Shown here in pieces: positions 1-7,216 of a stretch of DNA of 32,169 nucleotides. Position 1 is the first letter of the stretch. Each line of letters starts with the position of its first letter. The DNA lies in NCBI GenBank assembly GCA_030524555.1, contig JAUNGK010000012.1:1-32169 (forward strand), read 5' to 3'. The DNA is from Bacillota bacterium. Lineage in GTDB: Bacteria > Bacillota > Clostridia > Lachnospirales > Lachnospiraceae. The notes beneath the pieces were generated by a model. The model did no database searches. It saw nothing but the letters and a program-made list of their open reading frames with translations, and was not told the DNA's origin. Made by a program: the position numbers and the translations under genes.

Positions 1-921
1 TATAAAACCGATTACAAGATGTATTCTTTGGATTTTGAGGAATTTTTGTGGGCAAAGGGATATACAGATTCTTTTATTGACGAATTATTGGAACATATGA
101 AAAAATTATGTCCGTTTAATGAGGTTGAATTGTCAACGTGCCGGGGGCTTTTTCTTGATTATTGTATTTTGGGAGGAATGCCTGCTGTTGTGCGGGAATA
201 TGTTCAGAAAGGAACTTTTGAAAAATCCCTTGCGATACAAAGGCAGTTGCTGGAAGACTATAAAGAAGATGTGCGAAAATATGCCGAAGGAATGGATCAG
301 GCAAGAATTTTAAATGTATTTAATCATATTCCGGTGCAACTGGCAAAGGATAATAAAAAATTTCAAATTTCCAAAGTGGCAAAAGGAGCCCGCTTTAAAG
401 ATTATAGAGGTTGCATTGAATGGCTGAGTGATGCAGGCATGATTAATTTGTGCCATTGTCTTAATTTTCCGGAGCTTCCGTTAAAAGGAAATATCGATGA
501 AACAAAATATAAGATTTATTTTGCCGACAGCAGTCTTTTGGTGGCTATGTTGGATGAGGAAGCCCAGGAGGATTTACGTGCAAATAGAAATCTGGGGGTT
601 TATAAGGGAGCACTTTGCGAAAATATTGTTGGAGAAGCCTTGGTAAAAAGTGGGTATGGACTATATTACTACAAAAGGGAAAATTCAACTTTAGAAGAAG
701 ATTTTTTTGTGAGAACGACGGAAAACTTAATTCCGATAGAAGTAAAGGCAACTAATGGAAGAGCCAAGTCTTTGAAGACGTTGGTCCATGATAAAAGATA
801 TCAGGAGATTTGTTGCGGAATTAAGCTTACCGGAGGAAATATTGGTTTTGAAAATGAAATATATTCTTTTCCTTATTTTTGTACATTTTTATTGAAGAGA
901 TATTTGAGATCAATGTTTTAA
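1..921 (+). CDS. AAA/DUF4143-family ATP-binding protein, C-terminal part (5' end outside window)
   Basis: The reading frame is open from base 1, so the gene starts upstream. The Met codon at 19 is internal: the stretch MYSLDFEEFLWAKG is the conserved join after the AAA domain in DUF4143 ATPases, where the sequence usually reads 'M-x-P-L-D-F-E-E-F-L'. The visible 306 residues therefore hold the DUF4143 region, and the AAA_14-type P-loop part is missing from view. Near the end, EEDFFVRTTENLIPIEVKA resembles the PD-(D/E)xK nuclease-like core often found at the C-terminus of this family, with Asp and Glu-x-Lys present. The cellular role of these solitary ATPases is not established, so I give none. 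The DNA is more AT-rich than most of the window, in keeping with an accessory gene. It ends 31 bases before the HlyD-like gene, but nothing shows that they work together. Confidence 0.8.
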   Translation, partial: YKTDYKMYSLDFEEFLWAKGYTDSFIDELLEHMKKLCPFNEVELSTCRGLFLDYCILGGMPAVVREYVQKGTFEKSLAIQRQLLEDYKEDVRKYAEGMDQARILNVFNHIPVQLAKDNKKFQISKVAKGARFKDYRGCIEWLSDAGMINLCHCLNFPELPLKGNIDETKYKIYFADSSLLVAMLDEEAQEDLRANRNLGVYKGALCENIVGEALVKSGYGLYYYKRENSTLEEDFFVRTTENLIPIEVKATNGRAKSLKTLVHDKRYQEICCGIKLTGGNIGFENEIYSFPYFCTFLLKRYLRSMF

Positions 922-952
922 GGAAAAGTATTAGGAGAAAGGGAGATATGTT

Positions 953-2911
953 ATGAACGAAAATACATCATCCAAAAGGAGAGAATGGGTAAAGAATGCG
1001 GCGATCATTTTTCTGATCATTATGCTTTTGCTGACCTTCTTTTCCAATACGATTATGAATTATTCACTGCCGGAGGTGGCTACTCAATATGTTCAAAGTG
1101 GAACAATCACAGCTAAGGTCAGGGGAACCGGCAATGTGGAGGCTACCGATCCTTATAATGTGGTTGCTAAGGAATCCCGAGTGATTGCCAGCGTGGCGGT
1201 TAAGCAGGGTGATGTAGTGGAAAAGGATCAGGTTCTTTATTATCTTGAAGATGCGGAAAGTGATGAACTTCAAAAGGCTGAGGATGAGCTTGAAGACCTT
1301 AAGCTTGCTTACATGAAGGGGCTGTTTGGCAATAATGTGTCTTCTGAAGTGATCAGCAAGGTAGCCAATGGAAACACCGACGGGTTTGCCACTCTGCAGG
1401 CCAAGGTTACGGATATGCAGAACCGTCTGGATGCGGCCCAGGATCGGGTGAAGGAGTGCCAGGATACGTTAGATGCGATTAGCTTACAGAGCACAATTAA
1501 CAACAACAATTCCAGTGTATCAACTGCAGCAGATGAGCTTGCTAAAATCAAGGCTACAACAGACCTTACTCATGCAACGGAAGGCTTTAATCGGTATAAG
1601 GCTGAGAGGGTTGCGGAACTGACGAGTGAAATTACGGAGTTGGAAAAGCAGATAGCTGATCTTGAGGTGGTGATTGGCAGTGGGGAAGGGGCGATGGGCG
1701 ATCAGACTTCAGCGGACACTACAGATACTTTACAAATAAAGAAGCAAGAAACAAAGGATAAACTTGACAAAGCTTTAATCACTTTAAATGAAAAAATTAG
1801 TCAAAGCTATACACTAAGCGAAGCTCTCGTATTTAGTCAAAATGCAGATTGGAACAAGCTTAGTAATGATCAACAGCTTGCATTACAGGATTTTAATGCA
1901 GCTTATACCGACTATAAACAGTACAGTGATTCCCTGAATGATGTGTCCAGTGTGGGAAATAATCAGGATGAATTGAAGAGGAAAAAGGAAAGACTCTCCA
2001 GTTTACAAGCCAAGCTTGCTGAAATTAACGCTATCACCGTGGAATCCAGTGAAGGCGTACAGGATGCAACGGCAAGGTTGGAAAAGGCGGAACAAAATAT
2101 CAATGAAATAACCAGTGCGGGCAAGCAGTCCTCTGTCGCATACCAAAACCAGATAGCCAACGCAGAGGCGGCCCTTAAGAATGCTCAGGCTGTTTATGAT
2201 CTTCTTAAGGAAGAACAGACCCTTATGGTTTCTGACATTAATGCGGAGCTTGATCTTGCCAAGGCCAGCAAGGACATTGCGGATAAGGAGGAGGAGATCG
2301 CTAAGCTTAAGGAGAAATCCATGGGTGCAGCGATTACGGCTCCTGTAGCGGGAACAGTGACTTCTCTTGCCTATGTGGCTGGAGAGACCACCAAACCTGA
2401 AGAGCCTGCGGCAGTTATTCAGGCAGAAGGAAAGGGCTTTACCCTTTCAATTTCCGTAACTAATGAACAGGCTCAGAAGGTTCAGGTAGGAGATGTGGCA
2501 GAGCTGCAGAATGCATGGTACTATGATGACGCACAGGTGATTCTTTCAGCTATAAAGCCTGATCCTGATGCACCGGGACAGAAGAAGCTTCTGGTATTTG
2601 ATGTTACGGGAAGCAGTATTCAGGCAGGGCAGGCATTAAATATTTCCGTAGGCCAGAGAAGTGCGGAATATGAATTAGTGGTTCCCAACAGTGCAGTGAG
2701 GGAAGACAATAACGGTAAATTTATTTTGATCGTAGAGTCAAAGAGTACACCGCTTGGCAACAGATATATTGCAACCAGAGTGGATGTGGAGGTACTTGCG
2801 TCCGACGACAATAATACGGCAATTTCAGCGCCGTTATATGGATATGAATATGTAATTACAACCTCCACTAAGCCGGTAGAAGCGAAGAAGCAGGTAAGAC
2901 TTAACGAGTAG
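953..2911 (+). CDS. HlyD/MFP-type membrane-fusion adaptor with a long coiled coil
   Basis: This 652-residue protein looks like a periplasmic-adaptor-type (HlyD/MacA-like) subunit of an export system, anchored in the cytoplasmic membrane. One transmembrane helix lies near residues 14-34. A first half-lipoyl segment follows near 46-96 (AKVRGTGNVEA, then VKQGDVVEKDQVLYYLED). A long heptad-rich coiled coil runs to about 455, and the second half-lipoyl segment (ITAPVAGTVTSLAYVAGE) lies near 460-480. The C-terminal 170 residues look like the beta-barrel and membrane-proximal domains. The start at 953 follows the purine-rich GGAGAAAGGGAG. It is the first gene of a tight run with the next two genes (33- and 31-base gaps). 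Residues of roughly 257-324, within the coiled coil, are encoded by clearly AT-richer DNA. Adaptor class is confident; the partner transporter and the cargo are unknown. Confidence 0.85.
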   Translation: MNENTSSKRREWVKNAAIIFLIIMLLLTFFSNTIMNYSLPEVATQYVQSGTITAKVRGTGNVEATDPYNVVAKESRVIASVAVKQGDVVEKDQVLYYLEDAESDELQKAEDELEDLKLAYMKGLFGNNVSSEVISKVANGNTDGFATLQAKVTDMQNRLDAAQDRVKECQDTLDAISLQSTINNNNSSVSTAADELAKIKATTDLTHATEGFNRYKAERVAELTSEITELEKQIADLEVVIGSGEGAMGDQTSADTTDTLQIKKQETKDKLDKALITLNEKISQSYTLSEALVFSQNADWNKLSNDQQLALQDFNAAYTDYKQYSDSLNDVSSVGNNQDELKRKKERLSSLQAKLAEINAITVESSEGVQDATARLEKAEQNINEITSAGKQSSVAYQNQIANAEAALKNAQAVYDLLKEEQTLMVSDINAELDLAKASKDIADKEEEIAKLKEKSMGAAITAPVAGTVTSLAYVAGETTKPEEPAAVIQAEGKGFTLSISVTNEQAQKVQVGDVAELQNAWYYDDAQVILSAIKPDPDAPGQKKLLVFDVTGSSIQAGQALNISVGQRSAEYELVVPNSAVREDNNGKFILIVESKSTPLGNRYIATRVDVEVLASDDNNTAISAPLYGYEYVITTSTKPVEAKKQVRLNE

Positions 2912-2944
2912 TGAAGCCTCAAATTAAAGGGAAAGGAGACAGGT

Positions 2945-4045
2945 ATGGTTTCAAGGATTAAAACTTTCATAAGCGGACTTTCCGTCAAGCAGATAGTGTA
3001 TTCTCTGACTACAATCCTGTCTTTGCTTTTGTTTTTACTACTGACAGTCTGGTCAAACAAGGAGATAGAAGGGCTGATTGACCAGCAGGGGGCATCCCGC
3101 TGGGATGCCGAGGGAGGAAGCGCTCAGGTCAGCTGCTTTTTGGCAGATCATGTGAAACTGGAGGAATTTTCCATCCTCAGCTTTGAAAGCCAGCTGGAGC
3201 AGCAGCTTAAGGAGGTTCTTCCGGCTGAAGCGTATTCTGAGGAAAATGGAAAAAGGCTGGTGGTGGATGCATACAGCTCTATGGGCCGGATTACGATTGT
3301 CAGCGAAAAGGGAACACTGGAAGCGAATGCAGTAGGAGTGGGAGGAGATTTCTTTCTGTTTCATCCTCTTACACTGGTTTCGGGGGCGTATTTTTCCGGT
3401 GATGATCTAATGAAGGATTCTATTATTTTGGATGAGGAGGCAGCATGGCAGCTTTTTGGCTCCAGTGATATTGCGGGGCAAAGCGTTATGATTGGCGGAG
3501 TACCTCATTATGTAAGCGGCGTAGTGAAAAGGCAGACGGGGCGTTTCGCCGAAAACGCAGGACTTGATAATACAGTTGTTTATGTGTCCAATGAAAGCCT
3601 TGCGGCATACGGAACGGGAGAGGGAATTAGCACCTATGAGGTGATTGCACCCAATCCGGTGAAGCATTTTGTATACAATGCGGTGAAGGAAAAGCTGGGT
3701 GTGAATGAGGAGGATATGATCGTTGTGGAAAATTCCTCCCGCTATTGTGTGGAAGCGTTGATTCCGGTTGTTTTGGATTTTGGAACAAGATCTATGCAGA
3801 ATGCGGCAGTTAAATTTCCTTACTGGGAAAATATTGCAAGGGGTTATGAGGATATAAAGGCAATTGTTCTGATTTTTCAAATGCTGTTTTTGTTGGTGCC
3901 TGGGGTTATTATTGTGGTATTCCTTATCATAAAATGGAGGAATAGAAGCTTTACCTGGAAGGATATAGGCAATCGTTTGATTGATATGAAAGACGGAATA
4001 AGGAAGCGGGCCAAAGGCGAAAAGGATAAATGGGAGCATTTTTAG
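2945..4045 (+). CDS. Two-helix membrane protein resembling a stand-alone MacB-like periplasmic core domain
   Basis: This 366-residue protein has a hydrophobic segment near residues 16-36, a large extracytoplasmic part of about 265 residues, a second hydrophobic helix near 303-328 and a basic cytoplasmic tail. The outer part reads like a MacB periplasmic core domain: DSIILDEEAAWQLFGSSDIAG followed by GQSVMIGGVPHYVSGVV is the 'declared residue - L-F-G - G-x-x-v-x-i-x-g - y-x-V-v-G-v' pattern of MacB/FtsX-family exporters. A normal member has four helices and an ABC partner; here the last three helices are absent and the frame ends cleanly. The start at 2945 is preceded by AAAGGAG with six bases between. 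It lies between the HlyD-like gene and the lipoprotein gene. The fold assignment comes from motif memory; the function is inferred as a partner of an export or sensing complex. Confidence 0.6.
   Translation: MVSRIKTFISGLSVKQIVYSLTTILSLLLFLLLTVWSNKEIEGLIDQQGASRWDAEGGSAQVSCFLADHVKLEEFSILSFESQLEQQLKEVLPAEAYSEENGKRLVVDAYSSMGRITIVSEKGTLEANAVGVGGDFFLFHPLTLVSGAYFSGDDLMKDSIILDEEAAWQLFGSSDIAGQSVMIGGVPHYVSGVVKRQTGRFAENAGLDNTVVYVSNESLAAYGTGEGISTYEVIAPNPVKHFVYNAVKEKLGVNEEDMIVVENSSRYCVEALIPVVLDFGTRSMQNAAVKFPYWENIARGYEDIKAIVLIFQMLFLLVPGVIIVVFLIIKWRNRSFTWKDIGNRLIDMKDGIRKRAKGEKDKWEHF
3091..3109 (+). repeat. GC-rich perfect inverted repeat inside the MacB-like gene
   Basis: GGCATCCC, a three-base loop and GGGATGCC form a perfect eight-pair stem within the coding sequence, just after the first transmembrane helix. 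No T-run follows, so it is not a terminator. It may be chance or an RNA hairpin. Confidence 0.4.
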
Positions 4046-4076
4046 AAGAGGAGCGGAAAGGAGTTATGGTACAGCT

Positions 4077-6368
4077 ATGAATAAGAAAATTGTATTGATG
4101 GCAATCATGGTACTTATTATAAGCCTTACGGGATGTAAAGGAAAATCGCAGGCAGGAGCAGAAAATGTCTCCAGTAAGGATTATGTATATCGGATAGAGG
4201 ATATGCAGTTATCCGGTGAAAATCAAAATGCCATAACAATGATAAAGGCAGGAAATGAAATTTTCGGCTATGAGTACGTGTGGCAGGAAAGCAGCAATGG
4301 GGAGCAGATTATTTTTTATAAGGTAAAAAATAACGGCCTGGAAAGGCTGTTTGAAATTTATGCCGAAGAAAATTCCAGCTTTTCTTCTTTTGCAATAGAT
4401 CCGGAAGGAAATTTATATTCCATAAAAAACAGATATACCTATACCGGAGAAATTGATGAGGAAACCGGCGAATATCTGGGAGAGGGAGAATTTATAGACG
4501 AATATTTTCTGGTTAAGTTTGCAAGCGACGGAAGCGAAGCCTTTTCCCGGGATTTGGCAGAGATTCCTGAACTGCAGAAACTTAAGGAGGATGCGGGATA
4601 TTTTAATGTCAATAACGCAATGATAAACGGGGATAACCTTTATATTAACTGCTGTGGGTATTATGTTCAATTTGATAAGGAAGGCCAGTTAAAAAAAATC
4701 ATCGGAAATCAGGGAGGCCAAAACCAGCTTGAGAATGCAAACCTGCTTACCTTGGCGGACGGAAAAGTTATAGCGATCATCTATGAGGAAAGTTCTATGA
4801 TGCTCGCCCAGGTGGATATGGAGAACGGAACTTTGGGAGAGAAGGTTAAGCTTCCTGGGATTGGCTGGAACTACAGTTATTATCAGGGAATGGGGTATGA
4901 TCTGTATCTATCGGATAATTATGGAGTATATGGATATAATCTGGGTGACGAGGATAAGACCTGTCTGATGAACTTTGTGGACTCTGACTTTATGTGTTGG
5001 GGAATCAATAATGTTATCCCCATTAGTGAAAGGGAGTTTTATGCTTCCTATGACGATGCAGAAACCGGCGAGAGCAGAGTGGCGAAGTTTTCCAAGGTTG
5101 ATCCGGCGGACGTGAAGGAAAAGCAGGAAATAGTTCTTGCGATGGCATATACAAACTGGGATGTAAAATCTGAGGTTATAAAGTTTAACAAGAACAATGA
5201 TGAATACCGCATTGTGCTTCAGGATTATGCTGCTTTGTATGCGACAGAAGAAGATTATAATGCGGGAGTAACCAGGCTAAATACGGACATTGTTTCCGGT
5301 AAGATACCGGATATCATTCTCTTAGATGACAGTATGCCCATTGACAGCTATATCAGCAAAGGAATGCTTGAGGATATCAAGCCTTATATTGAAAAAGACA
5401 GCGATATGGAGCTTAGTGATTATATGCCCAATGTGATAGAGGCTTTTTCAGTAAGCGGAAAGCTGTATTCTCTGGTGCCTTATTTTTCCATTCAGACTTT
5501 ACTTGCCAAAACTGCTGATGTGGGGCCGGAAAGAGGCTGGACGGTGCAGGAGGCTGTAGAACTTTGGGATTCAAGACCTGCAGGTACTGAATTTATTAAC
5601 GGAACTACAAGAAGCTCTATGCTGGAATATTGTATGCAGATGTCCAGCAGTCAGTTTGTGGATAGAGAAACCGGGAAATGCAGCTTTAAGAGTGAGGAAT
5701 TTGTTCAAATGCTGGAATTTATAAACAGATTTCCGGAAAAAATTGATGACGATTATTATTCGGATGCCTATTGGCAGTTGTATGATACCCAGTGGAGAGA
5801 GGGAAGAACGCTTACCTGCTCTTACTATTTAGGGGATATTGGAAGCTTTAACAGAGCAAAGCAGGCAACCTTTGGAGAGGATATTACCATGATTGGGTTC
5901 CCTTCAGCCAACGGAGACGGCTCTGCGATAGCTCCCGGAATGCAGCTTGCCATGTCCTCCAAGTCTAAAAATAAGGAGGGCGCATGGAGCTTTATGAGGA
6001 ATTTCCTCCTGGATGAGTACCAGTCGGGAATTTACGGATTCCCTTTAAGCATTAAGCATCTGGAGATCATGGCGCAGAAAGCTATGGAAAAGCCTTATTA
6101 TATGGATGAGGATGGCAACAAAGTAGAATATGACGATATTTATTATATTGGGGATGTAGAGATTAAGATTGAGCCAATGACCAGGCAGGAGGTGGATACA
6201 TTCTTAGAACAGCTCTATTCCTTTAGTCAGGTATACACGGTTGACCGGTCACTGCAGCAGATTATTGAGGAGGAAGCCGCATCCTATTTCGCTGGGCAAA
6301 AGAGCGCTAAGGAGGTTGCGGACATTATCCAAAGCAGAGCACAGATTTATGTAAATGAAACAAGATAA
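4077..6368 (+). CDS. Lipoprotein: propeller-like N-terminal half joined to an extracellular solute-binding half
   Basis: The 763-residue product begins with a lipoprotein signal whose lipobox is LTGC, with Cys20 as the lipidated residue, so it should sit on the outer face of the membrane. Residues 25-340 hold repeated short beta-strand blocks such as 'I-D-P-E-G-N-L-Y-S-I' and 'F-D-K-E-G-Q-L-K', typical of beta-propeller blades. From about 345 the protein reads like a family 1 solute-binding protein: an opening strand (IVLAMAYTNWD), then VSGKIPDIILLDDSMPIDSYISKG, then SGKLYSLVPYFSIQTLLAK, and a C-terminal helix-rich lobe with KNKEGAWSFMRNFLLDE. Such proteins normally lack the N-terminal half and have permease partners, and none is nearby. 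The start at 4077 has AAAGGAG about 13 bases upstream; the nearer ATG at 4066 opens only four codons. Domain calls are good; the ligand is unknown. Confidence 0.8.
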   Translation: MNKKIVLMAIMVLIISLTGCKGKSQAGAENVSSKDYVYRIEDMQLSGENQNAITMIKAGNEIFGYEYVWQESSNGEQIIFYKVKNNGLERLFEIYAEENSSFSSFAIDPEGNLYSIKNRYTYTGEIDEETGEYLGEGEFIDEYFLVKFASDGSEAFSRDLAEIPELQKLKEDAGYFNVNNAMINGDNLYINCCGYYVQFDKEGQLKKIIGNQGGQNQLENANLLTLADGKVIAIIYEESSMMLAQVDMENGTLGEKVKLPGIGWNYSYYQGMGYDLYLSDNYGVYGYNLGDEDKTCLMNFVDSDFMCWGINNVIPISEREFYASYDDAETGESRVAKFSKVDPADVKEKQEIVLAMAYTNWDVKSEVIKFNKNNDEYRIVLQDYAALYATEEDYNAGVTRLNTDIVSGKIPDIILLDDSMPIDSYISKGMLEDIKPYIEKDSDMELSDYMPNVIEAFSVSGKLYSLVPYFSIQTLLAKTADVGPERGWTVQEAVELWDSRPAGTEFINGTTRSSMLEYCMQMSSSQFVDRETGKCSFKSEEFVQMLEFINRFPEKIDDDYYSDAYWQLYDTQWREGRTLTCSYYLGDIGSFNRAKQATFGEDITMIGFPSANGDGSAIAPGMQLAMSSKSKNKEGAWSFMRNFLLDEYQSGIYGFPLSIKHLEIMAQKAMEKPYYMDEDGNKVEYDDIYYIGDVEIKIEPMTRQEVDTFLEQLYSFSQVYTVDRSLQQIIEEEAASYFAGQKSAKEVADIIQSRAQIYVNETR

Positions 6369-6428
6369 GCACCAGCGGTTTTGATAATAAGCTTATAGGA
6401 TGAAAAAGGACAGAAGGCATAGAGCAAA

Positions 6429-7142
6429 ATGGCAGATTGGCAGGAGAGAACAAAGCTGCTGATTTCGGATCAGGCAGCCGGACGGTTGGAAAATGCCCAT
6501 GTGGCGGTGCTGGGAATAGGCGGTGTGGGCGGTTATGTGGTAGAAGCGCTGGCAAGAGCAGGTATCGGCGGATTTACATTGATAGATAACGACACTGTTT
6601 CTCTAAGTAATTTGAACAGGCAGATTATTGCCACCAGAGATCATATCGGCGAATATAAAACAGATGTAATGAAGGAGAGAATTTTATCGATTAATCCTGA
6701 TGCGAAGGTAAACACCTATCACTGTTTCTTTTTGCCGGGGATGGAGGCGGATTTCATGCCTTTTAGCCAATATTCCTATGTGGTTGATGCGATTGACACG
6801 GTGTCTGCTAAAATTGAACTGGCTCTTTTATCCCAGAATGAGAAGTTTCGCCTCATAAGCAGTATGGGAACAGGAAATAAAATGAATCCCTCCGGCTTTC
6901 GGGTGGCAGATATTTATGATACAAAGGTCTGCCCGCTTGCAAAGGTTATGCGGAAGGAACTGCGTGCACGGGGCATTAAGGGGCTTAAGGTGGTTTATTC
7001 GGAGGAAGAACCTTTGGCTGTTCGGGAGCAGATTAAGGAAGGCGGCAGAAGGGCAATTCCGGGAAGTATTTCCTTTGTGCCGGGGGCTGCAGGCCTTGTA
7101 ATTGCCGGAGAAGTGATAAATGATTTGATCGAAAATGGCTAA
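6429..7142 (+). CDS. tcdA: tRNA threonylcarbamoyladenosine dehydratase (ThiF/E1-like)
   Basis: TcdA uses ATP to cyclise t6A at tRNA position 37 into ct6A. The 237-residue protein has the E1-like nucleotide site GIGGVGGYVVEA (about residues 29-40), the acidic strand LIDNDTVSLSNLNRQ with the family's conserved N-x-N-R-Q, and DAIDTVSAK, matching the D-x-D/T turn after the adenylate site. The later segment SSMGTGNKMNPSGFRVADIY is a hallmark of TcdA rather than ThiF or MoeB. Its length is near the family norm of 240-270 residues. It follows the lipoprotein gene by 60 bases with no visible terminator, so it may be co-transcribed, though the functions look unrelated. Confidence in the family is high. 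Confidence 0.93.
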   Translation: MADWQERTKLLISDQAAGRLENAHVAVLGIGGVGGYVVEALARAGIGGFTLIDNDTVSLSNLNRQIIATRDHIGEYKTDVMKERILSINPDAKVNTYHCFFLPGMEADFMPFSQYSYVVDAIDTVSAKIELALLSQNEKFRLISSMGTGNKMNPSGFRVADIYDTKVCPLAKVMRKELRARGIKGLKVVYSEEEPLAVREQIKEGGRRAIPGSISFVPGAAGLVIAGEVINDLIENG

Positions 7143-7153
7143 TGTGTTAAAAT
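7125..7153 (+). promoter_or_regulatory. Probable sigma-A promoter for the diguanylate cyclase gene
   Basis: TTGATC (7125-7130), a 17-base spacer and TAAAAT (7148-7153) fit a sigma-A promoter. It overlaps the end of tcdA. The start of RNA would fall near 7160, at the edge of an inverted repeat. Confidence 0.5.
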
Positions 7154-7158
7154 AAATG

Positions 7159-7191
7159 TATCAGCCAACGAATAGAAAATGTTGACTGATA
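7159..7191 (+). repeat. Inverted repeat in the leader of the diguanylate cyclase gene
   Basis: TATCAGCCAAC and GTTGACTGATA, separated by 11 bases, form an 11-position stem with one mismatch. No T-run follows. It could be an operator or a leader hairpin, because it begins where the transcript from the 7125 promoter would begin. Confidence 0.5.
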
Positions 7192-7216
7192 TATGATGCT
7201 GGCCATAGGAGATCAA

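Noticed and set aside
3407..4039. 210-codon minus-strand open frame inside the MacB-like gene
   Set aside because: It has no ribosome site or recognisable motif and lies fully antisense to a gene with a good start and context.
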